Shown piece after piece: positions 1 through 12,115 of a stretch of 64,000 nt of DNA (its first letter is position 1; every line of letters starts with the position of its first letter). Under the pieces are notes generated by a model. It did not search any database. It was given only the letters and a program-made list of their open reading frames with translations, and was not told where the DNA came from. The stretch spans positions 21,348,197 through 21,412,196 of the forward strand of contig OX246749.1 of the NCBI GenBank assembly GCA_945910005.1, given 5' to 3'. Made by a program: the position numbers and the translations under genes. The DNA comes from Isoperla grammatica. Its lineage: Eukaryota; Arthropoda; Insecta; Plecoptera; Perlodidae.

Positions 1-3000
1 CTCTTTGCAATCCAAGCGCCTAACAATCTCCCCAATATGGCTCTCGTCACTCCACCATACTTGCGGCCCTCTTTGCAATCAAAACGACTAACAATCTCCC
101 CAATGTGGCTCTCGTCAAACCTTCAAACTTGCGGCCCTCTTTGCAATCCAAGTGCCTAACATATCCCCAATGTATCTCTCGTCACTCCGTCATACTTGCG
201 GCCCTCTTTGCAATCCAAGCGCATAACAATCCCCCATTGTGGCTCTCGTCGCACCGTCATACTTGCGGCCCTCTTTGCAATCCAAGCGCCTAACAATCAT
301 CCCAATGTGGCTCTCGCCACTCCGTCATACTTGCGGCCCTCTTTGCAATCCAAGCGCCTAAAAATCTCCCCAGTGTTGCTCTCGTCACACCGTCATACTT
401 GCGGCTCTCTTTGCAATCGAAGCGCATCACAATCTCCCCAAGGTGGCACTTTCACTCCATCACTCTTGCGGCCCTCTTTGCAATCCAAGCGCCTAACAAT
501 CTCCCCAATGTGGCTCTCGCCACTCCGTCATACTTGCGGCCCTCTTTGCAATCAGAGCGCCTAACAATCTCCCCGATGTGGCTCTCGCCACTCCGCCATT
601 CTCTCGGCCCTCTTTGCAATCCAAGCGCCTAACAATCTCCCCGATATGGCTCTCATCACTCCACCATACTTGCGGCCCTCTTTGCAATCAAAACTCCTAA
701 CAATCTCCCTAATGTGGCTCTCGTCACACCGTCATACTTGCGGCCCTCTTTGCAATCCAAACGCCTAACAATCTCCCCAATGTGGCTCTCGCCACACCGT
801 CATACTTGCGGCCCTCTTTGCAATCCAAGCGCCTAACAATCTCCCCGATGTGGCTCTCGCCACTCCGCCATACTTGCGGCCCTCTTTGCAATCCAAACGC
901 CTAACAATCTCCCCAAGGTACTCTCATCACACCGCCATACTTGCGGCCCTCTTTGCAATCCAAGCGCCTAACAATCTCCCCAATGTGGCTCTCGCCACTC
1001 CGTCATACTTGCGGCCCTCTTTGCAATCCAAGCGCCTAACAATCTCCCCAATGTGGCTTTCGCCACTTCGTCATACTTGCGGCCCTCTTTGCAATCCAAG
1101 CGCCTAACAATTTCCCTAATGTGGCTCTCGCTACTCCGTCATACTTGCGGCCCTCTTTGCAATCCAAGCGCCTAACAATCTCCTCGATGTGGCTCTCGAT
1201 ACTCCGTCATACTTGCGGCCCTCTTTGCAATCCAAGCGCCTTACAATCTCCCCAATGTGGCTCTCGTCACATTGTCATACTTGCGGCCCTCTTTGCAATA
1301 CAAGCGTCTAACAATCTCTCCAATGTGGCTCTCGTCACTCCCCCATACTTGCGGCCCTCTTTGCAATCCAAGTGCCAAACATCTCCCCAGTGTTGCTCTC
1401 GCCACTCCGTCATACTTGCGGCCCTCTTTGCAATCCAAGCGCCTAACAATTTCCCCAATGTGGCTCTCGTCACACCGTCATACTTGCGGCCCTCTTTGCA
1501 ATACAAGCGTCTAATAATCTCTCCAATGTGGCTCTCGTCACTCCACCATACTTGCAGCCCTCTTTGCAATCCAAGTGCCTAACATCTCCCTAATGTGGCT
1601 CTCGCCACTCCGCCATACTTGCGGCCCTCTTTGCCATTTAAGCGCCTAACAATCTCCCCAATGTGGCTCTCGCCACTCCGTCATACTTGCGGCCCTCTTT
1701 GCAATCCAAAAACCTAACAATCTCCCCAATACGGTTCTCGCCAATCCGTCATACTTGCGGCCCTCTTTGCAATCAAAGCGCATAACAATCTCCCCGATGT
1801 GGCTCTCGCCACTCCGTCATACTTGCGGCCCTCTTTTCAATCCAAGCGCCTTACAATCTCCCCAATGTGGCTCTCGTCAAACCGTTATGCTTGCGGCCCT
1901 CTTTGCAATTCAAGCGCCTAACAATCTCCCCAGTGTAGCTCTCGTCACTCCGCCATACTTGCGGCCCTCTTTGCAATCCAAGCGCCTAACGATCTCCCCA
2001 ATGTGGCTCTCGTCACCCCACCTATATTTGCGGCCCTCTGTGCAATCAAAGCGCCTAACAATCTCCCCAGTGTTGCTCTCGCCACTCCGTCATACTTGCG
2101 GCCCACTTTGCAATCCAAGCGCCTAACAATGTCCCCAATGTGGCTCTCATCACACCGTCATACTTGCGGCCCTCTTTGCCATCCAAGCGCCTAACAATCT
2201 TCCAAATGTGGCTCTCGCCACTCCGTCATACTTGCGGCCCTCTTTGCAATCAGAGCGCCTTACAATCTCCCCGATGTGGCTCTCGCCATTCCGTCATACT
2301 TGCGGCCCTCTTTGCAATCCAAGCGCCTTAAAATCTCCCCAGTGTTGCTCTCGTCACTTCGTTATACTTGCGGCCCTCTTTGCAATCCAAGCGCCTCACA
2401 ATCTCCCCAAGGTGGCACTTTCACTCCGTCACTCTTGCGGCCCTCTTTTCAATCCAAGCGCCTAACAATCTCTCCAATGTGGCTCTCGTCACTCCGGCAT
2501 ACTTGCGGCCCTCTTTGCAATCAGATTGAGAAACAATTTCCCCAATGTGGCTCTCGCCACTCCGTCATACTTGCGGCCCTCTTTGCAATCCAAGCGCCTA
2601 ACAATCTCCCCCATGTGGTTCTCGCCACTCCGTCATACTTGCGGCCCTCTTTGCAATCAAAGCGCCTAACAATCTCCCCGATGTGGCTCTCGCCACTCCG
2701 TCATACTTGCGGCCCTCTTTTCAATCCAAGCGCCTAACAATCTCCCCAATGTGGCTCTCGTCACTTTGTCATACTTGCGGCCCTCTTTGCAATCCAAGCG
2801 CCTAACAAGCTCTCGATGTGGTTGTCGTCACTCCGCCATACTTGCGGCCCTATTTGCAGTCCAAGCGCCTAACAATCTCCCCAATGTGGCTCTCGTCACA
2901 CCGTCATGCTTGCGGCCCTCTTTGCAATTCAAGCGCCTAACAATCTCCCAAGTGTGGCTCTCGTCACTCCGCCATACTTGCGGCCCTCTTTGCAATCCAA

Positions 3001-3468
3001 GCGCCTTACAATCTCCCCAATGTGGCTCTCGCCACTCCGTCATACTTGCGGCCCTCTTTGCAATCCAAGCGCCTAACAATCTCCCCAATGTGGCTCTCGT
3101 CAGTCCACCTATATTTGCGGCCCTCTGTGCAATCAAAGCGCCTAACAATCTTCCCAGTGTTGCTCTCGCCACTCCGTCAAACTTGCGGCCCTCTTTGCAA
3201 TCCAAGCGCCTAATTATGTCCCCAATGTGGCTCTCGTCACACCGTCATACTTGCGGCCCTCTTTGCCATCCAAGCGCCTAACAATCTCCCCAATGTGGCT
3301 CTCGCCACTCCGTCATACTTGCGGCCCTCTTTGCAATCAGAGCGCCTTACAATCTCCCCGATGTGGCTTTCGCCACTCCGCCATTCTGGCGGCCCTCTTT
3401 GCAATCCAAGCGCCTTACAATCATCCCAATGTGGCTCTCGCCACTCCGTCATACTTGCGGCCCTCTTT
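1..3468 (+). repeat. Higher-order satellite repeat, part-copy at left edge
   Basis: Matches 7535-10863 with the same order of monomer variants. The spacing is 7,534 bp up to about 2640 and 7,398 bp from about 2800; the 136-bp step is exactly two monomers missing from the second copy. It also matches 19603-22371. The left limit is set by the window edge. The right limit is where TCTTTTCAATCC replaces the TCTTTGCAATCC of the other copies. Confidence 0.85.
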
Positions 3469-6400
3469 TCAATCCAAGCGCCTAACAATCTCTCCAATGT
3501 GGCTCTCGTCACTTTGTCATACTTGCGGCCCTCTTTGCAATCCAAGCGCCTAACAATCTCCCCGATGTGGTTCTCGTCACTCTGTCATACTTGCGGCCCT
3601 CCTTGCCATCCAAGCGCCTAACAATCTCTTCAATGTGGCTCTCGTCAAACCGTTATGCTTGCGGCCCTCTTTGCAATTCAAGCGCCTTACAATCTCCCCA
3701 GTGTGGCTCTCGTCACTCCGCCATACTTGCGGCCCTCTTTGCAATCCAAGCGCCTAACAATCTCCCCAATGTGGCTCTCGTCACCCCACCTATATTTGCG
3801 GCCCTCTGTGCAATCAAAGCGCCTAACAATCTCCCCAGTGTTGCTCTCGCCACTCCGTTATACTTGAAGCCCACTTTACAATCCAAGCGCCTAACAATGT
3901 CCCCAATGTGGCTCTCGTCACACCGTCATACTTGCGGCCCTCTTTACCATCCAAGCGCCTAACAATCTTCCCAATGTGGCTCTCGCCACTCCGTCATACT
4001 TGCGGCCCTCTTTGCAATCAGAGCGCCTTACAATCTCCCCGATGTGGCTCTCGCCATTCCGTCATACTTGCGGCCCTCTTTGCAATCCAAGCGCCTTAAA
4101 ATCTCCCCAGTGTTGCTCTCGTCACTTCGTTATACTTGCGGCCCTCTTTGCAATCCAAGCGCCTCACAATCTCCCCAAGGTGGCACTTTCACTCCGTCAC
4201 TCTTGCGGCCCTCTTTGCAATCCAAGCGCCTAACAATCTCTCCAATGTGGCTCTCGTCACTCCGGCATACTTGCGGCCCTCTTTGCAATCAGATTGCCTA
4301 ACAATTTCCCCAATGTGGCTCTCGCCACTCCTTCATACTTGCGGCCCTCTTTGCAATCCAAGCGTCTAACAATCTCCCCAGTGTTGCTCTCGCCACTCCG
4401 CCATACTTGCGGCCCTCTTTGCAAACCAAGCGCCTAACAATCTCCCCAATGTGGCTCCCTTCACACCGTCATACTTGCGGCCCTCTTTGCAATCCAAGCG
4501 CCTAACAATCTCCCCAATGTGGCTCTCGCCGCTCCGTCATACTTGCGGCCCTCTTTGCAATCCAAGTGCCTAAAAATTTCCCCAATGTGGCTCTCTTCAC
4601 ACCGTCATACTTGCGGCCCTCTTTGCAATCCAAACGCCTAACAATCTCCCCAATGTGGCTCTCGTCACTCCACCATACTTGCGGCCCTCTTTGCAATCCA
4701 AGTGCCTCACATCTCTCAAATGGGCCTGTCGTCACTCCGTCATACTTGCGGCCCTCTTTGCAATCCAAGCGCCTCACATCTCCCAAATGGGCCTGTCGTC
4801 ACTCCGTCATACTTGCGGCCCTCTTTGCAATCCAAGCGCCTCACAATCTCCCCAATGTTGCTCTCGCCACTCCGTCATACTTGCGGCCCTCTTTGAAATG
4901 CAAGTGCCTAACAATTTCCCCAATGTGGCTCTCGTCACACCGCCATACTTGCGGCCCTCTTTGCAATCAGAGCGCCTAACAATCTCCCCAATGTGGCTCT
5001 CGTCACTTCGTCATACTTGCGGCCCTCTTTGCAATCAGAGCTTCTTACAATCTCCCCGATGTGGATCTCGCCACTCCGCCATTTTTGCGGCCCTCTTTGC
5101 AATCCAAGCACCTAACAATCTTCCCAATGTGGCTCTCGTCACTGCACCATACTTGCGGCCCTCTTTGCAATCCAAGCGCCTAACAATCTCCCCAGTGTTG
5201 CTTTCCCACTCCGCCATACTTGCGGCCCTCTTTGCAATCCATGCGCCTAACAATCTCCCCAATGTGGCTCTCGTCACACCGTCATACTTGCGGCCCTCTT
5301 TGCAATAGAAGCGTCTAACAATCTCTCCAATGTGGCTCTCGTCACTCCACCATACTTGCGGCCCTCTTTGCAATCCAAGTGCCTTACATCTCCCTAATAT
5401 GGCTCTCGCCACTCTTCCATACTTGCGGCCCTCTTTGCAATCCAAGCGCCTAACAATCTCCCTAATGTGGCTCTCACCACTCCGCCATACTTGCGGCCCT
5501 CTTTGCAATCCAAGCGCCTTACAATCTCCCTAATGTGGCTCTCGCCACTCCGTCATACTCGCGGCCCTCTTTGCAATCCAAGCGCCTAACAATCTCCCCA
5601 ATATGGCTCTCGCCACTTCACCATACCTGCGGCCCTCTTTGCAATCAAAACGCCTAACAATCTCCCCAATGTGGCTCTCGTCACTCCGCCATACTTGGGG
5701 CCTTCTTTGCAATCCAAGCGCCTAACAATCTCTCCGATGTGGATCTCGTTACTCCGTCATACTTGCTGCCCTCTTTGCAATCCAAGCGCCTTACAATCTC
5801 CCCGATGTGGCTCTCGCCACTCCGCCATACTTGCGGCCCCCTTTGCAATCCAAGCGCCTAACAAACTCCCCAATGTGGCTCTCGCCACTCCGTCATACTT
5901 GCGGCCCTCTTTGCCATCCAAGCGCCTAACAATCTCCCCAATGTGGCTCTCGCCACTCCATCATACTTGCGGCCCTCTTTGCAATCAGAGCGCTTTACAA
6001 TCTCCCCAATGTGGCTCTCGTCACACCGTCATACTTGCGGCCCTCTTTGCCATCCAAGCGCCTAACAATCTCCCCAATATGGCTCTCGTCACTCCACCAT
6101 ACTTGCGGCCCTCTTTGCAATCAAAACGCCTAACAATCTCCCCAATGTGGCTCTCGTCAAACCTTCATACTTGCGGCCCTCTTTGCAATCCAAGCGCATA
6201 ACAATCCCCCAATGTGGCTCTCGTCACACCGTCATATTGGCGGCCCTCTTTGCAATCCAAGCGCCTAACAATCATCCCAATGTGGCTCTCGCCACTCCGT
6301 CATACTTGCGGCCCTCTTTGCAATCCAAGCGCCTAAAAATCTCCCCAGTGTTGCTCTCGTCACACCGTCATACTTGCAGCCCTCTTTGCAATCCAAGCGC

Positions 6401-9400
6401 CTCACAATCTCCCCAAGGTGGCACTTTCACTCCATCACTCTTGCGGCCCTCTTTGCAATCCAAGCGCCTAACAATCTCCCCAATGTGGCTCTCGCCACTC
6501 CGTCATACTTGCGGCCCTCTTTGCAATCAGAGCGCCTTACAATCTCCCCGATGTGGCTCTCACCACTCCGCCATTCTTGCGGCCCTCTTTGCAATCCAAG
6601 CTCCTTACAATCTCCCCAATATGGCTCTCGTCACTCCACCATACTTGCGGCCCTCTTTGCAATCAAAACGCCTAACAATTTCCCTAATGTGGCTCTCGTC
6701 ACACCGCCATACTTGCGGCCCTCTTTGCAATCTATGAGCCTAACAATCTCACTTATGTGGCTCTCGCCACTCCGTCATACTTGCGGCCCTCTTTGCAATC
6801 CAAGCGCCTTACAATCTCCCCAATGTGGCTCTCGTCACTCTGTCATACTTGCGGCCCTCTTTGCAATCAAGCGCATAACAATCTCCCTTATGTGGCTCTC
6901 GCTACTCCGCCATACTTGCGGCCTTCTTTGCAATCAAAAGCCTAACAATCTCCCCAATGTGACTCTCATCTCACCGCCATACTTGCGGCCCTCTTTGCAA
7001 TCCAAGCGCCTAACAATCTCCTAAATGTGGCCCTCGCTACTCCGTCATTCTTGCGGCCCTCTTTGCAATCCAAGCGCCTAACAATCTCCCCGACGTGGCT
7101 CTCGATACTCCGCCATACTTGCGGCCCTCTTTGTAATCAGAGCGCCTAACAATCTCCCCAATGTGGCTCTCGCCACTCCGTCATACTTGCGGCCCTCTTT
7201 GCAATCCAAGCGCCTAACAGTCTCCCCAATGTGGCTCTCGCCACTTCGTCATACTTGCGGCCCTCTTTGCAATCCAAGCGCCTAACAATTTCCCCAATGT
7301 GGCTCTCGCTACTCCGTCATACTTGCGGCCCTCTTTGCAATCCAAGCGCCTAACAATCTCCTCGATGTGGCTCTCGATACTCCGTCATACTTGCGGCCCT
7401 CTTTGCAATCCAGGCGCCTAACAATCTCCCCAATGTGGCTCTCGTCACATTGTCATACTTGCGGCCCTCTTTGCAATACAAGCGTCTAACAATCTCCCTG
7501 ATGTGGCTTTCGCCACTCCGCCATTCTTGCGGCCCTCTTTGCAATCCAAGCGCCTAACAATCTCCCCAATATGGCTCTCGTCACTCCACCATACTTGCGG
7601 CCCTCTTTGCAATCAAAACGACTAACAATCTCCCCAATGTGGCTCTCGTCAAACCTTCAAACTTGCGGCCCTCTTTGCAATCCAAGTGCCTAACATATCC
7701 CCAATGTATCTCTCGTCACTCCGTCATACTTGCGGCCCTCTTTGCAATCCAAGCGCATAACAATCCCCCAATGTGGCTCTCGTCGCACCGTCATACTTGC
7801 GGCCCTCTTTGCAATCCAAGCGCCTAACAATCATCCCAATGTGGCTCTCGCCACTCCGTCATACTTGCGGCCCTCTTTGCAATCCAAGCGCCTAAAAATC
7901 TCCCCAGTGTTGCTCTCGTCACACCGTCATACTTGCGGCTCTCTTTGCAATCGAAGCGCATCACAATCTCCCCAAGGTGGCACTTTCACTCCATCACTCT
8001 TGCGGCCCTCTTTGCAATCCAAGCGCCTAACAATCTCCCCAATGTGGCTCTCGCCACTCCGTCATACTTGCGGCCCTCTTTGCAATCAGAGCGCCTAACA
8101 ATCTCCCCGATGTGGCTCTCGCCACTCCGCCATTCTCTCGGCCCTCTTTGCAATCCAAGCGCCTAACAATCTCCCCGATATGGCTCTCATCACTCCACCA
8201 TACTTGCGGCCCTCTTTGCAATCAAAACTCCTAACAATCTCCCTAATGTGGCTCTCGTCACACCGTCATACTTGCGGCCCTCTTTGCAATCCAAACGCCT
8301 AACAATCTCCCCAATGTGGCTCTCGCCACACCGTCATACTTGCGGCCCTCTTTGCAATCCAAGCGCCTAACAATCTCCCCGATGTGGCTCTCGCCACTCC
8401 GCCATACTTGCGGCCCTCTTTGCAATCCAAACGCCTAACAATCTCCCCAAGGTACTCTCATCACACCGCCATACTTGCGGCCCTCTTTGCAATCCAAGCG
8501 CCTAACAATCTCCCCAATGTGGCTCTCGCCACTCCGTCATACTTGCGGCCCTCTTTGCAATCCAAGCGCCTAACAATCTCCCCAATGTGGCTTTCGCCAC
8601 TTCGTCATACTTGCGGCCCTCTTTGCAATCCAAGCGCCTAACAATTTCCCTAATGTGGCTCTCGCTACTCCGTCATACTTGCGGCCCTCTTTGCAATCCA
8701 AGCGCCTAACAATCTCCTCGATGTGGCTCTCGATACTCCGTCATACTTGCGGCCCTCTTTGCAATCCAAGCGCCTTACAATCTCCCCAATGTGGCTCTCG
8801 TCACATTGTCATACTTGCGGCCCTCTTTGCAATACAAGCGTCTAACAATCTCTCCAATGTGGCTCTCGTCACTCCCCCATACTTGCGGCCCTCTTTGCAA
8901 TCCAAGTGCCTAACATCTCCCCAGTGTTGCTCTCGCCACTCCGTCATACTTGCGGCCCTCTTTGCAATCCAAGCGCCTAACAATTTCCCCAATGTGGCTC
9001 TCGTCACACCGTCATACTTGCGGCCCTCTTTGCAATACAAGCGTCTAATAATCTCTCCAATGTGGCTCTCGTCACTCCACCATACTTGCAGCCCTCTTTG
9101 CAATCCAAGTGCCTAACATCTCCCTAATGTGGCTCTCGCCACTCCGCCATACTTGCGGCCCTCTTTGCCATTTAAGCGCCTAACAATCTCCCCAATGTGG
9201 CTCTCGCCACTCCGTCATACTTGCGGCCCTCTTTGCAATCCAAAAACCTAACAATCTCCCCAATACGGTTCTCGCCAATCCGTCATACTTGCGGCCCTCT
9301 TTGCAATCAAAGCGCATAACAATCTCCCCGATGTGGCTCTCGCCACTCCGTCATACTTGCGGCCCTCTTTTCAATCCAAGCGCCTTACAATCTCCCCAAT

Positions 9401-12115
9401 GTGGCTCTCGTCAAACCGTTATGCTTGCGGCCCTCTTTGCAATTCAAGCGCCTAACAATCTCCCCAGTGTAGCTCTCGTCACTCCGCCATACTTGCGGCC
9501 CTCTTTGCAATCCAAGCGCCTAACAATCTCCCCAATGTGGCTCTCGTCACCCCACCTATATTTGCGGCCCTCTGTGCAATCAAAGCGCCTAACAATCTCC
9601 CCAGTGTTGCTCTCGCCACTCCGTCATACTTGCGGCCCACTTTGCAATCCAAGCGCCTAACAATGTCCCCAATGTGGCTCTCATCACACCGTCATACTTG
9701 CGGCCCTCTTTGCCATCCAAGCGCCTAACAATCTTCCAAATGTGGCTCTCGCCACTCCGTCATACTTGCGGCCCTCTTTGCAATCAGAGCGCCTTACAAT
9801 CTCCCCGATGTGGCTCTCGCCATTCCGTCATACTTGCGGCCCTCTTTGCAATCCAAGCGCCTTAAAATCTCCCCAGTGTTGCTCTCGTCACTTCGTTATA
9901 CTTGCGGCCCTCTTTGCAATCCAAGCGCCTCACAATCTCCCCAAGGTGGCACTTTCACTCCGTCACTCTTGCGGCCCTCTTTTCAATCCAAGCGCCTAAC
10001 AATCTCTCCAATGTGGCTCTCGTCACTCCGGCATACTTGCGGCCCTCTTTGCAATCAGATTGAGAAACAATTTCCCCAATGTGGCTCTCGCCACTCCGTC
10101 ATACTTGCGGCCCTCTTTGCAATCCAAGCGCCTAACAATCTCCCCCATGTGGTTCTCGCCACTCCGTCATACTTGCGGCCCTCTTTGCAATCCAAGCGCC
10201 TAACAATCTCTCGATGTGGTTGTCGTCACTCCGCCATACTTGCGGCCCTATTTGCAGTCCAAGCGCCTAACAATCTCCCCAATGTGGCTCTCGTCACACC
10301 GTCATGCTTGCGGCCCTCTTTGCAATTCAAGCGCCTAACAATCTCCCAAGTGTGGCTCTCGTCACTCCGCCATACTTGCGGCCCTCTTTGCAATCCAAGC
10401 GCCTTACAATCTCCCCAATGTGGCTCTCGCCACTCCGTCATACTTGCGGCCCTCTTTGCAATCCAAGCGCCTAACAATCTCCCCAATGTGGCTCTCGTCA
10501 GTCCACCTATATTTGCGGCCCTCTGTGCAATCAAAGCGCCTAACAATCTCCCCAGTGTTGCTCTCGCCACTCCGTCAAACTTGCGGCCCTCTTTGCAATC
10601 CATGCGCCTAATTATGTCCCCAATGTGGCTCTCGTCACACCGTCATACTTGCGGCCCTCTTTGCCATCCAAGCGCCTAACAATCTCCCCAATGTGGCTCT
10701 CGCCACTCCGTCATACTTGCGGCCCTCTTTGCAATCAGAGCGCCTTACAATCTCCCCGATGTGGCTTTCGCCACTCCGCCATTCTGGCGGCCCTCTTTGC
10801 AATCCAAGCGCCTTACAATCATCCCAATGTGGCTCTCGCCACTCTGTCATACTTGCGGCCCTCTTTGCAATCCAAGCGCCTAAAAATCTCCCCAGTGTTG
10901 CTCTCGTCACACCGTCATACTTGCGGCCCTCTTTGCAATCGAAGCGCCTCACAATCTCCCCAAGGTGGCACTTTCACTCCATCACTCTTGCGGCCCTCTT
11001 TGCAATCCAAGCGCCTTACAATCTCCCCAATGTGGCTCTCGCGACTCCGTCATACTTGCGGCCCTCTTTGCAATCAGAGCGCCTAACAATCTCCCCGATG
11101 TGGCTCTCGCCACTCCGCCATTCTCTCGGCCCTCTTTGCAATCCAAGCGCCTAACAATCTCCCCGATATGGCTCTCATCACTTAAGCATACTTGCGGCCC
11201 TCTTTGCAATCAAAACTCCTAACAATCTCCCTAATTTGGCTCTCGTCACACCGTCATACTTGCGGCCCTCTTTGCAATCCAAACGCCTAACAATCTCCCC
11301 AATGTGGCTCTCGCCACACCGTCATACTTGCGGCCCTCTTTGCAATCCAAGCGCCTAACCATCTCCCCGATGTGGCTCTCGCCACTCCGTCATACTTGCG
11401 GCCCTCTTTTAAATCCAAGCGCCAAACAATCTGTCATACTTGCGGCCCTCTTTGCAATCAAAGCGCCTATCAATCTCCCCAGTGTTGCTCTCGCCACTCC
11501 GTTAAACTTGCGGCCCTCTTTGCAATCCAAGCGCCTAACAATGTCCCCAATGTGGCTCTCTTGCGGCCCTCTTTGCAATCAGAGCGCCTTACAATCTCCC
11601 CGATGTGGCTTTCGTCACTCCGCCATTCTTGCGGCCCTCTTTGCAATCCAAGCGCCTAACCATCTCCCCGATGTGGCTCTCGCCACTCCGTCATACTTGC
11701 GGCCCTCTTTTAAATCCAAGCGCCAAACAATCTGTCATACTTGCGGCCCTCTTTGCAATCAAAGCGCCTATCAATCTCCCCAGTGTTGCTCTCGCCACTC
11801 CGTTAAACTTGCGGCCCTCTTTGCAATCCAAGCGCCTAACAATGTCCCCAATGTGGCTCTCTTGCGGCCCTCTTTGCAATCAGAGCGCCTTACAATCTCC
11901 CCGATGTGGCTTTCGTCACTCCGCCATTCTTGCGGCCCTCTTTGCAATCCAAGCGCCTAACAATCTCCCCAATATGGCTCTCGTCACTCCACCATACTTG
12001 CGGCCCTCTTTGCAATCAAAACGCCTAACAATCTCCCCAATGTGGCTCTCGTCAAACCTTCATACTTGCAGCCCTCTTTGCAATCAAAACGCCTAACAAT
12101 CTCCCCAATGTGGCT
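3440..12115 (+). repeat. Higher-order satellite superrepeat, copy 1
   Basis: Large block of ordered monomer variants repeated at 14962-23350. The left part (3440-7289) keeps a spacing of 11,521-11,523 bp. The right part (about 7492-12115) starts at a spacing of 12,068 bp, then steps to 11,388 bp (680 bp, ten monomers missing in the second copy), then to 11,524 bp (136 bp, two monomers missing in this copy). The join at about 7290-7490 differs in the second copy, which has about eight more monomers there. This copy alone carries the 301-bp tandem duplication near 11.3-11.9 kb. Confidence 0.8.
11328..11929 (+). repeat. 301-bp tandem duplication of five monomers, two shortened
   Basis: Two adjacent 301-bp copies (11328-11628 and 11629-11929). 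Each is made of monomers of 68, 44, 68, 53 and 68 bp in cyclic order. The 44-bp monomer lacks 24 bp between AACAATCT and GTCATA. The 53-bp monomer lacks 15 bp, giving GGCTCTCTTGCGG. The 44-bp form also occurs near 22920 and 30105, but the 53-bp form was seen only here. Confidence 0.85.
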
